From Rhodococcoides fascians A25f (GTDB taxonomy: Bacteria; Actinomycetota; Actinomycetes; Mycobacteriales; Mycobacteriaceae), in contig NZ_CP049744.1 of NCBI RefSeq assembly GCF_000760935.2, positions 1,302,001 through 1,366,000 on the forward strand: 64,000 nt of DNA, written 5' to 3'. Below are positions 51,396 through 60,603 of this stretch, in pieces (the stretch's first letter is position 1; every line of letters starts with the position of its first letter). The notes beneath the pieces were generated by a model. It was not told the DNA's origin. It was given only the letters and a program-made list of their open reading frames with translations, and made no database searches. The position numbers were made by a program, and so were the translations under genes.

Positions 51396-52412
51396 GTGTC
51401 TACTGCAATTTCGGAGCTCACCACTATTCGAGTGGGTGGCCCGGCCCGTGAATTCTGTGTCGCGACGACCGGTGACGAGTTGGTTTCGCTGGTGCGCGAC
51501 GCGGATCGGGCCGGAACCGACGTGTTGGTCGTCGGCGGTGGATCCAACCTGGTCGTCGGCGATGACGGGTTCGACGGTCGGGTGATTCAGGTGACCGGCT
51601 CGCGGCTGGACATCGACGGCGAGATCGTGACCGTCGATGCGGGCGTCGAGTGGGATGCCGTCGTGCAGGCGACGATCGATGCAGGTCTGTCCGGGATGGA
51701 AGCGCTCTCGGGCATTCCCGGCACCACCGGCGCGACGCCGATCCAGAACGTGGGTGCGTACGGGGCGTCGACGTCGGAGCTGTTGCACAGTCTCACCGTG
51801 TACGACCGGCAGACGCAGGAGACGTCGGTATGGACGCCGGAGCAGTGCGGTTTCGGTACGCACCGGTCGTCGGTGTTCAAGCGATCCTCGCGGTACGTGA
51901 TTCTGGACGTGACGTTCGCGCTGAAGAAGACGACCGAGTCGCTACCGGTGCGCTACGCGGCACTGTCGGAGCGTCTCGATGTGCAGATCGGCGACGTCGT
52001 ACCGGTGCCGGACGTACGTGCAGCCGTACTGGCTCTGCGCGGCGAGCGGGGGATGGTGCTCGACGCGAGCGATCACGACACGTGGAGTGTCGGATCGTTC
52101 TTCCTCAACCCGGTACTGCCCGAGGTGCCCGAGGCCGCTGCGCACGCGCCCAACTTCCCCGACCCCGCGGGAACCAAGATCCCGGCTGCCTGGCTGATCC
52201 AGAACGCAGGCTTCCCGCGCGGCTACGGCACCGAATTCGGACGCGGCACCGCGGCATTGTCGTCGAAACACGTGTTGGCCATCACCAACAGAGGCGGGGC
52301 GACCGCGTCGGACATCATGGCGCTCGCCGCGCACGTCCGAGACGGTGTGCAGGAGAAGTTCGGCGTCACGCTCACGCCCGAGTGTGACCTCGTCAACTGC
52401 GCGCTGGGTTAG
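51396..52412 (+). CDS. murB: UDP-N-acetylenolpyruvoylglucosamine reductase
   Basis: A 338-residue MurB, cytoplasmic flavoenzyme making UDP-MurNAc for peptidoglycan. VGGPAREF and VVGGGSNLVVGDDGFDG are FAD-site sequences, SGIPGTTGATPIQNVGAYG is highly conserved, and the catalytic Ser lies in SVGSFFLNP with the Glu near the C-terminus (LTPECDLV). GTG 51396. It occupies the same position as Rv0482 relative to the downstream L,D-transpeptidase gene. Confidence 0.95.
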   Translation: MSTAISELTTIRVGGPAREFCVATTGDELVSLVRDADRAGTDVLVVGGGSNLVVGDDGFDGRVIQVTGSRLDIDGEIVTVDAGVEWDAVVQATIDAGLSGMEALSGIPGTTGATPIQNVGAYGASTSELLHSLTVYDRQTQETSVWTPEQCGFGTHRSSVFKRSSRYVILDVTFALKKTTESLPVRYAALSERLDVQIGDVVPVPDVRAAVLALRGERGMVLDASDHDTWSVGSFFLNPVLPEVPEAAAHAPNFPDPAGTKIPAAWLIQNAGFPRGYGTEFGRGTAALSSKHVLAITNRGGATASDIMALAAHVRDGVQEKFGVTLTPECDLVNCALG

Positions 52413-52474
52413 AGCCGCCCGAAACGGCGCATACGATGGAGCTTTGAAAAGCCCGGCTCGTAGGAGGTAAATCA

Positions 52475-54025
52475 GTGCAGGTCACCAGCGTGGGACATGC
52501 GGGATTCCATATTCGGACCGACGCCGGGAGCATCCTGTGCGATCCGTGGGTGAACCCGTCGTTCTACGCCTCGTGGTTCCCGTTCCCCGACAACTCGGGC
52601 CTGGACTGGGACGAGTTGGGTGATTGCGATTACCTGTACGTCTCGCACCTGCACAAGGACCACTTCGATCCACGCAACCTGGCCGAGCACGTCAACAAGG
52701 ACGCGACGGTGCTGCTGCCGGACTACCCGGTGCTCGACCTCAAGCACGAGCTCGAGAAACTCGGCTTCCACAAGTTCTACGAGACGACGGACTCGGTCAA
52801 ACACACGATCTCCGGTCCCAAGGGCGATCTCGACATCATGATCATCGCGCTGCGTGCACCTGCGGACGGTCCGATCGGTGACTCGGGCTTGGTCGTCTCC
52901 GACGGAAAGACCGTGGCGTTCAACATGAACGACGCACGGCCGGTGGACCTGGACGTGATGACCGAGAACTTCGGCCCCGTCGATGTGCACATGCTGCAGT
53001 ACTCGGGCGCGATCTGGTACCCGATGGTCTACGACATGGTCTCGCGGGCCAAGAAGAACTTCGGCATCCAGAAGCGTCAGCGGCAGATGGATCGAGCGCG
53101 CCAGTACATCGAACAGGTCGGCTCCACCTGGGTGATTCCGTCGGCCGGCCCGCCGTGTTTCCTCGACGACGATCTGCGCTTCCTCAACGACGTCTACGGC
53201 GACCCGGCCAACGTGTTCCCGGACCAGATGGTGTTTCTCGAGCAGATGCGCCTGCACGGGCACGACAAGGGTCTGTTGATGATGCCGGGCACCGCCGCAA
53301 CGTTCGACGGTTCCGAGCTGCTCTCGCACGAGCACCCCATTCCCACCGCCGAGGCGGAGGCCATCTTCACCACCGGCAAGGCCGAGTACATCGAGGCCTA
53401 CGCCCAGCGTCAGGCATCGGTCATCGCGGCCGAGAAAGCCGGCTGGGCTACGGCCGAGGGCGAGCCGCTGCTCGAGCCGTTGCGGGGACTGTTCGAGCCG
53501 ATCATGGCGCAGACGGACCTGATCTGCGACGGCATCGGCTACCCCGTCGGGATCACGATGGGCGACGAAACCGTCGTGCTGGACTTTCCGAAAAGAATTG
53601 TGCGAGAGCCGATCTCGGACGAGAAGTTCCGCTACAGCTTCACCATTCCGCCGGAACTGGTCCGCACCGCAGTGCGTGATGAGGAGCCCGATTGGGTGAA
53701 CTCGATCTTCCTGTCCACCCGTTTCCGGGCCCGACGCGTCGGCGGTTACAACGAATTCCTGTACACGTTCTTCAAATGCCTCACCGACGAACGCATCGCC
53801 TACGCCGACGGCTGGTTCTCCGAGGCACACGACGACACCGCCACGATCACGATGGGCGGCTACGAGATCCAACGCCGCTGCCCGCACCTGAAAGCGGACC
53901 TGACGAAGTTCGGCATCGTCGAGGGCAAGAAGCTCACCTGCAACCTGCACGGTTGGGACTGGAACCTCGAAACCGGCCGCTGCCTGACGTCGAAGGGCCA
54001 CGAGCTCCGCACGCAGAAGCTCTGA
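52475..54025 (+). CDS. Metallo-beta-lactamase fold / Rieske fusion protein
   Basis: A 516-residue protein with an N-terminal MBL-fold domain (SHLHKDHFD at about 55-63, an HxHxDH motif) and a C-terminal Rieske domain (RRCPHLKAD near residue 470 and CNLHGWDW near 490; C-x-H, 17 residues, C-x2-H, the 2Fe-2S ligand spacing). CMP-sialic acid hydroxylases combine the same domains in the opposite order, so a redox role on a bound small molecule is possible. GTG 52475 follows TAGGAGGT. It lies between murB and the L,D-transpeptidase gene. Function unknown. Confidence 0.82.
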   Translation: MQVTSVGHAGFHIRTDAGSILCDPWVNPSFYASWFPFPDNSGLDWDELGDCDYLYVSHLHKDHFDPRNLAEHVNKDATVLLPDYPVLDLKHELEKLGFHKFYETTDSVKHTISGPKGDLDIMIIALRAPADGPIGDSGLVVSDGKTVAFNMNDARPVDLDVMTENFGPVDVHMLQYSGAIWYPMVYDMVSRAKKNFGIQKRQRQMDRARQYIEQVGSTWVIPSAGPPCFLDDDLRFLNDVYGDPANVFPDQMVFLEQMRLHGHDKGLLMMPGTAATFDGSELLSHEHPIPTAEAEAIFTTGKAEYIEAYAQRQASVIAAEKAGWATAEGEPLLEPLRGLFEPIMAQTDLICDGIGYPVGITMGDETVVLDFPKRIVREPISDEKFRYSFTIPPELVRTAVRDEEPDWVNSIFLSTRFRARRVGGYNEFLYTFFKCLTDERIAYADGWFSEAHDDTATITMGGYEIQRRCPHLKADLTKFGIVEGKKLTCNLHGWDWNLETGRCLTSKGHELRTQKL

Positions 54026-54037
54026 CTCTGCTGTGAG

Positions 54038-54072
54038 ACTGCCCCCAAAATGACCCGGAAAAGTGGGGCAGT
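54038..54072 (+). terminator. Stem-loop between MBL-Rieske and transpeptidase genes
   Basis: ACTGCCCC (54038-54045) and GGGGCAGT (54065-54072) form a perfect 8-bp stem with a 19-nt loop, 13 bp after one gene and 27 bp before the next. No T-run follows; it could be a terminator, attenuator or operator. Confidence 0.4.
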
Positions 54073-54098
54073 TCGCAGACGCAGGTACGTTGGATAAC

Positions 54099-55373
54099 GT
54101 GCATGAGCAGGTAGAACAGACAAAACGGACGCGCGCGGTGTGGTTGATCGCCGTGCTCGTCGCCTTGGTGGCGTTGGTGGCAGGTTGCACCGTCGGATCC
54201 GGCGACGGAGGCTCGGGAGCTGCAGCCCCCACCACCGAGGCCGCGCCCGTTGCGAAGGTCACCGCGAACCCGGCCGACGGTGCCGTCGACATCAGCCCCG
54301 TCGCGCCCATCTCGGTCTCCGTGACCGACGGAACGCTCACCGACGTTGCGCTGACGAACCCCGAGGGCAAGGTCGTCCAGGGCGCACTCTCACCGGACAA
54401 GACCTCGTACGCCGTCACCGAACCGTTGGGGTACGGCGTCGAGTACACGTGGTCCGGCTCGGCTGTCGGCGGCGACAACAAGACCGTGCCCATCGAGGGT
54501 GCGTTCACCACCGTCGAACCGGACAGCCGAACCTCGGTGAGCACCAACATCGGCGACGGCCAGGAAGTCGGCATCGCCGCGCCGATCATCCTGCAGTTCG
54601 ACTCGGCGATCGAGGACAAGGCGGCCGTCGAGAAAGCGTTGACGGTGACCACCAACCCGCCCACTCCCGGCGCATGGGCCTGGTTCCCCGACGACAACGG
54701 CTCACGCATCCACTGGCGTCCCACCAACTACTGGGCTCCCGGTACGACGGTGTCGGTGGTCGCGAAGCTCTACGGCGTGAACTACGGCGACGGCGCGTAC
54801 GGAGCCGACGACGTCACCTTGAATTTCAGTATCGGACGCAGCCAGGTGGTCGTCGCCGACGCCACCAGCCACCGCATGCAGGTGGTCCGCGACGGCGCGA
54901 CGATCATGGACATCCCCGTCAGCTACGGCGAGGGTAACGAGGACCGCAACGTCACTCGCAGCGGCATCCACGTCGTCACCGAGAAGCACGAGGATTTTCT
55001 GATGTCCAACCCGCCGTTCTACGAGAACGTGCGCGAACGCTGGGCCGTGCGCATCTCCAACAACGGTGAGTTCATCCACGCCAATCCGCTGACCACCGGC
55101 GTGCAGGGTGCGTCCAACGTCACCAACGGGTGTATCAACCTCTCCACCGAGGACGCACAGCAGTATTTCGGTACGGCGATGTACGGCGACCCGGTGGAGG
55201 TCACCGGCACCCGTATCGACCTGTCCGCAGCAGACGGTGACCTGTACGACTGGGCCATCGACTGGCCGACCTGGGAGTCGATGTCGGCGCTTCCCGCCGG
55301 CGGAGCAACCGCAACCACGACCCCTGCGACCTCGGCACCTGCAACGACGACGGCCCCTGCGCCCGCTGGGTAG
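54099..55373 (+). CDS. L,D-transpeptidase lipoprotein (LprQ/Ldt type)
   Basis: A 424-residue lipoprotein. After [15 protein letters not shown] come a hydrophobic helix and the lipobox LVAGC. Two Ig-like domains (about 60-170 and 170-280) precede a YkuD domain (from about 285, [19 protein letters not shown]) with the catalytic motif in [10 protein letters not shown] (Cys). A Pro/Thr/Ala-rich tail follows. It would make 3-3 peptidoglycan crosslinks. GTG 54099; a TTG at 54090 is possible. It corresponds to M. tuberculosis Rv0483. Confidence 0.9.
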   Translation: MHEQVEQTKRTRAVWLIAVLVALVALVAGCTVGSGDGGSGAAAPTTEAAPVAKVTANPADGAVDISPVAPISVSVTDGTLTDVALTNPEGKVVQGALSPDKTSYAVTEPLGYGVEYTWSGSAVGGDNKTVPIEGAFTTVEPDSRTSVSTNIGDGQEVGIAAPIILQFDSAIEDKAAVEKALTVTTNPPTPGAWAWFPDDNGSRIHWRPTNYWAPGTTVSVVAKLYGVNYGDGAYGADDVTLNFSIGRSQVVVADATSHRMQVVRDGATIMDIPVSYGEGNEDRNVTRSGIHVVTEKHEDFLMSNPPFYENVRERWAVRISNNGEFIHANPLTTGVQGASNVTNGCINLSTEDAQQYFGTAMYGDPVEVTGTRIDLSAADGDLYDWAIDWPTWESMSALPAGGATATTTPATSAPATTTAPAPAG

Positions 55374-55384
55374 AGCGCTACGCG

Positions 55385-55429
55385 CATGTGCATGGAAACT
55401 CGTAGCGCACTACGAGTTCCATGCACATG
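55385..55429. repeat. CATGTG-type intergenic hairpin, copy 3
   Basis: Arms CATGTGCATGGAAACTCGTA plus G (55385-55405) and 55410-55429 pair with a single bulged A around CGCA. It lies between the convergent transpeptidase and SDR genes, 11 bp and 2 bp from their ends. Confidence 0.85.
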
Positions 55430-55431
55430 GG

Positions 55432-56187
55432 CTACTTACGGGAAAAGCGCCCCGGGCCGGCCTGATCGCGCGGCTTGATGATGATCTGATCGAGGTTGAC
55501 GTGCGACGGGCGGGAGGCCACGAAGCCGATCACCTCCGCGATGTCGCTCGCCACCAGTGGTGTGATGCCCTGGTAGACGGCGTCGGCCTTGGCGGCGTCA
55601 CCGTCGAAGCGGACGAGCGAGAATTCGGTCTCCACGGCACCGGGCGCAACCTCGGTCAACCGCACCGGCTTACCCAGCAGTTCGCCGCGTAGCGTCCGAT
55701 GCAGCACGGCCTGCGCGTGTTTGGCGGAGGTGTACCCCGAGCCGTTGTCGTACGCCTCGAACGCAGCAACCGAGGTGATCGTGACGATGAGGCCGTCGCC
55801 GGAGTCGATCAGCTTGGGCAGCAACGACTTCGTGACACGTAGCGTGCCGAGGACGTTGGTCTCCCACATCCAGCGCCAGTCGTCGAGGTCGGCGTCGATC
55901 ACCGGAGCCAGTCCCTTTGCGCCGCCTGCATTGTTGACCAGGACGTCGACGCGGGGGATCACCGCGGCGAAGGCCGCTACCGAATCCTCGTCCGTGACAT
56001 CGAGTTCCAGGGCCGTACCGCCGATGTCCGACGCCAACTCCTCGAGCCGGTCGAGTCTGCGGGCTCCGATCACCACGTGGAATCCATCGGCGGCGAGTTG
56101 GCGTGCGGTGGCCGCGCCGATGCCGGAACTCGCTCCGGTGACGACGGCGATTCGGGTATCGGGTGCGATGTGTTCGGGCGAGGTCAT
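55432..56187 (-). CDS. Short-chain dehydrogenase/reductase (Rv0484c-like)
   Basis: A 251-residue SDR with VTGASSGIGAATARQLAADG (cofactor site), NNAGGAKG and YTSAKH (catalytic YxxxK), in the order typical of NADP-dependent members. ATG 56187. Divergent from the ROK gene with a 335-bp gap. The position matches Rv0484c beside Rv0485. Substrate unknown. Confidence 0.88.
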   Translation of the reverse strand: MTSPEHIAPDTRIAVVTGASSGIGAATARQLAADGFHVVIGARRLDRLEELASDIGGTALELDVTDEDSVAAFAAVIPRVDVLVNNAGGAKGLAPVIDADLDDWRWMWETNVLGTLRVTKSLLPKLIDSGDGLIVTITSVAAFEAYDNGSGYTSAKHAQAVLHRTLRGELLGKPVRLTEVAPGAVETEFSLVRFDGDAAKADAVYQGITPLVASDIAEVIGFVASRPSHVNLDQIIIKPRDQAGPGRFSRK

Positions 56188-56228
56188 GGGGAAATTCTAG
56201 TTCGGGAGAAACAGCGCTTCTGGACGGG

Positions 56229-56246
56229 CCCGATTGGACAATCGGG
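56229..56246. promoter_or_regulatory. CCCGATTG-GA-CAATCGGG operator-like palindrome
   Basis: The 8-bp arms are perfect and a -35-like TTGGAC (56234-56239) overlaps the palindrome, with a -10-like CTAATT at 56256-56261. Binding here would block transcription toward the ROK gene. The ROK protein is a candidate binder. Confidence 0.5.
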
Positions 56247-56269
56247 CTTCGAGTGCTAATTTTGGACTC

Positions 56270-56383
56270 ATGTCCGCCAGCGAGACCACCGCGATGCGGG
56301 TCACCTATGTGACCGCGTCCCTCGGTTCTCGCCTGCCGCTCCCTCGGGAACTGTGTTGTCTCGGCCAAGGAACCTGTCTCTAG
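56270..56383 (+). CDS. Possible 37-residue leader peptide with Cys codons
   Basis: In the 335-bp gap before the ROK gene, ATG 56270 opens a 37-codon frame that begins SASETTAMRVTYVTAS and ends PRELCCLGQGTCL. The start lies a few bases after the predicted transcription start, so it would be leaderless or nearly so. Three Cys codons near the end recall cysteine-responsive upstream ORFs known in mycobacteria, but the match to that class is only by analogy. It may simply be chance. Confidence 0.35.
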   Translation: MSASETTAMRVTYVTASLGSRLPLPRELCCLGQGTCL

Positions 56384-56522
56384 CCTTTATGCGCTACGGG
56401 CAGTCGATTCGCGTGTCGTGGTCTTTCGTGACCACCGTGCTCGCCCCTTGACCTGCATCACTTCGCACCGTCGTCGCTGTTCATTCGCGACGAAGGTCTC
56501 CACTGCTGAGGATCCACGACGG

Positions 56523-57806
56523 ATGTCCGTAACCACGCTGCACCACCACCACGTTCGCCCCGCTCTGCGCTCGCCCGGACGGGTCACCGCTCCCGCATCC
56601 CGCGTCCAACTCGTTGCACCCGATCTGCGGATCGTCGACAGCCCCGTGGCGTCGGTGCTGCGAGTGGCCTGCGTCGAAGGCCCCATCTCACGCGACAGCG
56701 CAGCTCGCACAACAGGATTGAGCATCGCCACCGTCAATCGTCAGGTATCGGCTCTGCTCGGTGTCGGGCTGTTGCGCGAGCGTGCGGACCTGACGGCATC
56801 GGGCGCGATCGGACGGCCCCGGGTGCCGTTCGAGGTCAACCACGAACCGTTTTCGACGATCGGCATCCACATCGGTGCCGTCGTCACCGGCATCACCGTC
56901 AGCGACCTGCGCGGGCGCATCCTCGGCGCCGTCGAGATCCCCACGCCAGGTGGATCCCCCGACGCGGCGCTGGCTTCCGTCACCCGCAGTGCCGGTGCCT
57001 TTGCCGGACGCTGGCACCGCCGCACACCGCTGTGGGTCGGCGTAGCCATCGGCGGCCGTGTCGACACCGCGAACGGCACCGTCGACCACCCGCGACTGGG
57101 GTGGGAGAACGGCCGCGTCGCCGGCATCATCGGCGGCGGACTCGGCCTTCCCATCTCGGTCTCCGGGCACGTCGAGGCGATGGCAGCCTCGGAATTGTTG
57201 CTCGCACCTCGACTGTCGGACACCGCGGCAGCGCAGAGCTCGAGCGGAACCTCCCTCTACTTCTACGCTCGCGAGACCGCAGGCATGGCTCTGACGATCG
57301 ACGGCCGCGTCCACACCCCGGCGAGCGGCCCCGGGTCCATCGCCCACCTGCCCACCGGATCATCGGCGCTGTGCGGATGCGGTAATCGGGGCTGCCTCGA
57401 GGCCTCCGTCAGTGATCGAGCAGTGGTCGCTGCTGCCGTCGACCGTAAAGTTCTTGCGGCGCAGCCACGTCCGAGTATCGCCGCGGTGTACCAGGCAGCG
57501 CAGGGCGGTTCGGAGGCGGCGCGCGAACTGCTGGTCGAGCGCGCTCGGATACTGGGTCGGACGGTGGCGCTGCTGCGCGACATGTTCAATCCGGATCGCG
57601 TCGTACTCGGGGGCCAGGCGTTCACTGCGTACCCGGCCGGAATCCCGCACGTGGGCGAGGCATTCACCGCGCATTCGACGCTGGCACGCCGGGATATTCG
57701 CGTCACCGGATTCGGCGACCGGGTGCAGGAATACGCCGCGACGGTGGTCTCTCTCAGCTCCCTGTACTCCGATCCGCTGGCGTCGATGCGCAGGGCCGCC
57801 GCGTAG
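56523..57806 (+). CDS. ROK-family regulator (Rv0485-like)
   Basis: A 427-residue ROK protein: a winged-helix DNA-binding domain at about residues 40-105 (DSAARTTGLSIATVNRQVSA) and a sugar-kinase-like ROK domain with VGVAIGGRVD and a zinc-type motif GCGNRGCLEA near 285. The third Cys of the classical CxCGxxGCxE motif is present as CGCGNRGCLE. ATG 56523 after a 335-bp gap. M. tuberculosis Rv0485 in the same position is a regulator. Ligand unknown. Confidence 0.88.
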   Translation: MSVTTLHHHHVRPALRSPGRVTAPASRVQLVAPDLRIVDSPVASVLRVACVEGPISRDSAARTTGLSIATVNRQVSALLGVGLLRERADLTASGAIGRPRVPFEVNHEPFSTIGIHIGAVVTGITVSDLRGRILGAVEIPTPGGSPDAALASVTRSAGAFAGRWHRRTPLWVGVAIGGRVDTANGTVDHPRLGWENGRVAGIIGGGLGLPISVSGHVEAMAASELLLAPRLSDTAAAQSSSGTSLYFYARETAGMALTIDGRVHTPASGPGSIAHLPTGSSALCGCGNRGCLEASVSDRAVVAAAVDRKVLAAQPRPSIAAVYQAAQGGSEAARELLVERARILGRTVALLRDMFNPDRVVLGGQAFTAYPAGIPHVGEAFTAHSTLARRDIRVTGFGDRVQEYAATVVSLSSLYSDPLASMRRAAA

Positions 57807-57817
57807 GTTCACCCACT

Positions 57818-58684
57818 ATGAGCACCCCTGCAGCAGGACCGGTTCGCCAGGCCACCGGGATCGACGGAGCCAACATCGTCTACCGCGTCAGCGGTGACCC
57901 CGAGGCGAGGCCACTGGTTCTGCTGCACGGGTGGGCGCAGAGCTCGGCGTGCTGGGGCGAGGGACTGTTGGCGAACTTGGCCGAGCGGTACCGCGTTGTC
58001 GCCGTCGACCTGCGGGGTCACGGCTACTCCGATGCCCCTGCGACGGGGTACGCCGACTCCGAGATCTGGGCCGGGGACGTCGAGGCGGTGCTCGCTGCAG
58101 AGGGCATCAACGCCGACGCGGTGCTCCTGGGCTGGTCCTACGGTGGTCTGGTGATCTGTGACTACCTCGCCGAACACGGCACGGGCGCGGTGGCGGGCAT
58201 CGTGCTCGTCGGCGCGATCACCAGCATCGGCAGGGGAGAAGCAGGCGGACGCGTGGGGACGGCCATGCGGGCGGCGATCCCCGGTGCGATGGCCGAGGAG
58301 CCCCGCGTAGCCATCAAGGCGCTCGGTAGCTTCGGCAACGCGTTGACCGGGCCCACAGAAGGCAAGGGCACGGAAGCGCAGGCGCTGTTCGGGTTGACCC
58401 TGTCCACCCGGCCGCGAGTGCGCGCCGCCCTGTTCGATCGTGCCGTCGGGCATGACGACCTGCTCCGCAGCCTCGATGTGCCGGCATTCGTGCTGCACGG
58501 CACCGAGGACACCGTCGTCGACGTCTCCGCCGGGCGTCACGCAGCGGAGTTGATTCCCACGGCCGTGGCGTCGTATTGGGAGGGCGTGGATCACGGACCG
58601 TTCATGGCCGATCCCGAGAGGTTCTTCGCCGAGGTGACCGAGTTCGTGGATGGTCTGAGTCTGCCCGGTCGTCTGAAGAGGTAG
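57818..58684 (+). CDS. Alpha/beta hydrolase
   Basis: A 288-residue hydrolase with HGW oxyanion loop (VLLHGWAQSS), nucleophile elbow GWSYGG (Ser near 110) and the His in GVDHGPF. Of the haloperoxidase/esterase-like kind. ATG 57818, 11 bp after the ROK stop, so probably cotranscribed with it and with mshA. An insertion between ROK and mshA relative to the M. tuberculosis order as I remember it. Substrate unknown. Confidence 0.83.
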   Translation: MSTPAAGPVRQATGIDGANIVYRVSGDPEARPLVLLHGWAQSSACWGEGLLANLAERYRVVAVDLRGHGYSDAPATGYADSEIWAGDVEAVLAAEGINADAVLLGWSYGGLVICDYLAEHGTGAVAGIVLVGAITSIGRGEAGGRVGTAMRAAIPGAMAEEPRVAIKALGSFGNALTGPTEGKGTEAQALFGLTLSTRPRVRAALFDRAVGHDDLLRSLDVPAFVLHGTEDTVVDVSAGRHAAELIPTAVASYWEGVDHGPFMADPERFFAEVTEFVDGLSLPGRLKR

Positions 58685-58707
58685 TTATCGAGACGTAATG
58701 TGGAGGC

Positions 58708-60051
58708 GTGCACACTGAGGGAGTGACTGGACACCAGCTGAGCAGGGTCGCTGTGTTGTCCTTGCATACGTCCCCACTGGCGCAGCCCGGAACGGGTGAC
58801 GCGGGTGGCATGAACGTCTACGTGTTGCAGAGCGCCAAGGAGCTGGCCAAGCGGGGTGTGGAGGTCGAGATCTTCACCCGGGCCACGGCGTCCACCGATG
58901 CTCCCGTCGTCGAGGCAGCACCCGGAGTGCTGGTCCGCAACATCGTCGCCGGCCCGTTCGAGGGGCTGGACAAACACGACCTGCCCACCCAGCTGTGCGC
59001 GTTCGCGGCCGGGGTACTGCGTGAGGAAGCCCGGCACGAGCCCGGTTACTACGATCTGGTGCACTCGCACTACTGGCTCTCGGGTCAGGTGGGCTGGCTC
59101 GCGCGCGATCGCTGGGGAGTGCCGCTGGTACACACCGCGCACACCCTCGCCGCTGTCAAGAACGCCTCGTTGGCGCATGGTGATTCACCTGAGCCTGCGG
59201 CGCGCCAGATCGGCGAGCAGCAAGTGGTGGCCGAGGCAGACCGGCTGATCGCCAACACGACCGAGGAAGCGAAGTCCCTCGTGGAGATCTACGGGGCCTC
59301 GCAGGACTCGATCGACGTGGTTGCGCCGGGAGCCGATCTGGCGCAATACAATCCGGGGGACAAGCTCGCGGCCCGCATCGAGCTGGGTCTGAACCCCGAC
59401 GAGTCGATCGTCGCATTCGTCGGACGCATCCAACCGCTCAAGGCTCCGGACGTGCTCATCGCCGCGGCCGCCGAAGTGCTGCAGCGAGATCCGTCGTCGC
59501 CGCTACGGGTCCTCATCGTCGGCGGGCCGTCGGGCAGCGGGTTGGATCGGCCAGACAGCCTCATCGATCTGGCCGAGAGTCTCGGGATCACCTCGCGGGT
59601 GACGTTCCTGCCGCCGCAACCGTCGTCGCGTCTGGCCCAGATCTACCGCGCCGCGGATGTCGTTGCGGTGCCGAGTTACAACGAATCGTTCGGCCTGGTC
59701 GCGATCGAAGCTCAGGCGTGCGGAACGCCGGTGTTGGCAGCCGATGTGGGCGGTCTCGGTGTGGCCGTGCGATCGGGCGAGACCGGTCGGCTGGTGCAGG
59801 GGCACCGCACCGAGGATTGGGCCGATGCGCTCGCGTCGATGCTCTCGGATCGAACTGCTTTGGCGGACATGGCAAGTGCGGCACCTCGGCATGCCAAAAA
59901 CTTCTCGTGGGAGCACACTGCGGACGGTCTCATCGAGAGTTACCGACAGGCCAAATTCCATTTCGACCGCGGTGAGGCACCGAGCGAGTTCTCGCCGCGA
60001 CGGGTCCGAGGATTGTCGAAACTACGCAGATCAGGAGCTGTGACTGCATGA
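58708..60051 (+). CDS. mshA: D-inositol-3-phosphate glycosyltransferase
   Basis: A 447-residue GT-B (GT4) enzyme that transfers GlcNAc to inositol-3-phosphate, the first step of mycothiol synthesis. [20 protein letters not shown] is the MshA-typical nucleotide-sugar/inositol-phosphate loop, and [19 protein letters not shown] (E-x7-E) is in the C-terminal domain. GTG 58708. Its stop overlaps the YbjN-like gene in ATGA. Mycothiol confirms an actinobacterial host. Confidence 0.96.
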   Translation: MHTEGVTGHQLSRVAVLSLHTSPLAQPGTGDAGGMNVYVLQSAKELAKRGVEVEIFTRATASTDAPVVEAAPGVLVRNIVAGPFEGLDKHDLPTQLCAFAAGVLREEARHEPGYYDLVHSHYWLSGQVGWLARDRWGVPLVHTAHTLAAVKNASLAHGDSPEPAARQIGEQQVVAEADRLIANTTEEAKSLVEIYGASQDSIDVVAPGADLAQYNPGDKLAARIELGLNPDESIVAFVGRIQPLKAPDVLIAAAAEVLQRDPSSPLRVLIVGGPSGSGLDRPDSLIDLAESLGITSRVTFLPPQPSSRLAQIYRAADVVAVPSYNESFGLVAIEAQACGTPVLAADVGGLGVAVRSGETGRLVQGHRTEDWADALASMLSDRTALADMASAAPRHAKNFSWEHTADGLIESYRQAKFHFDRGEAPSEFSPRRVRGLSKLRRSGAVTA

Positions 60052-60545
60052 GCGAGACCGCCGAACTGATCGACCGGGTCCTGAAGGATCGCGAACTGGA
60101 CTACACGCGGCGCGGCGAGGTGTTCACCGTCGAACTGCCCGGGGAACGCAAACTGAAGACGACGACGATGTTGACCGTCGGACATCACGGGGTGCGCATC
60201 GAGGCGTTCGTATGCCGCAAGCCCGACGAGAACTTCGAGGGCGTGTACAAGTACCTGCTGCGTCGTAACCGTCGGCTGTACGGGGTGCATTACACCATCG
60301 ACAAGGTCGGCGATATCTATCTCGTGGGCCGAATGTCGTTGCGGGCTGTCGACGGTGACGAACTCGATCGGATCTTCGGTCAGACCCTCGAGGCAGCCGA
60401 CGGAGACTTCAACGTGCTGCTCGAACTGGGATTCGCGGAGTCCATCAAACGTGAATGGGCATGGCGGGTCTCGCGTGGCGAATCGTTGGCGAATCTGAAG
60501 GCGTTCGAGCATCTGGTGGGAGCAGACAAGGCCGAGCAAGCGTAA
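60048..60545 (+). CDS. YbjN-domain protein (Rv0487-like)
   Basis: A 165-residue YbjN/T3SS-chaperone-like fold protein: [21 protein letters not shown], then [40 protein letters not shown] 60048 overlaps the mshA stop by 4 nt, the same arrangement as Rv0486-Rv0487. Function unknown; cotranscription suggests a link with mycothiol or its regulation. Confidence 0.85.
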   Translation: MSETAELIDRVLKDRELDYTRRGEVFTVELPGERKLKTTTMLTVGHHGVRIEAFVCRKPDENFEGVYKYLLRRNRRLYGVHYTIDKVGDIYLVGRMSLRAVDGDELDRIFGQTLEAADGDFNVLLELGFAESIKREWAWRVSRGESLANLKAFEHLVGADKAEQA

Positions 60546-60603
60546 CTCGCTCGAAATGGGTCGGTGTCGCTGCCCGTAACGTCCGGTTCATAGCCTGACT
60601 CTC

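Noticed and set aside
52472..54727. 751-codon open frame on the minus strand
   Set aside because: It runs antiparallel to the MBL-Rieske and transpeptidase genes, which have clear domains; long antisense frames are expected at this GC content and it has no recognisable motif.
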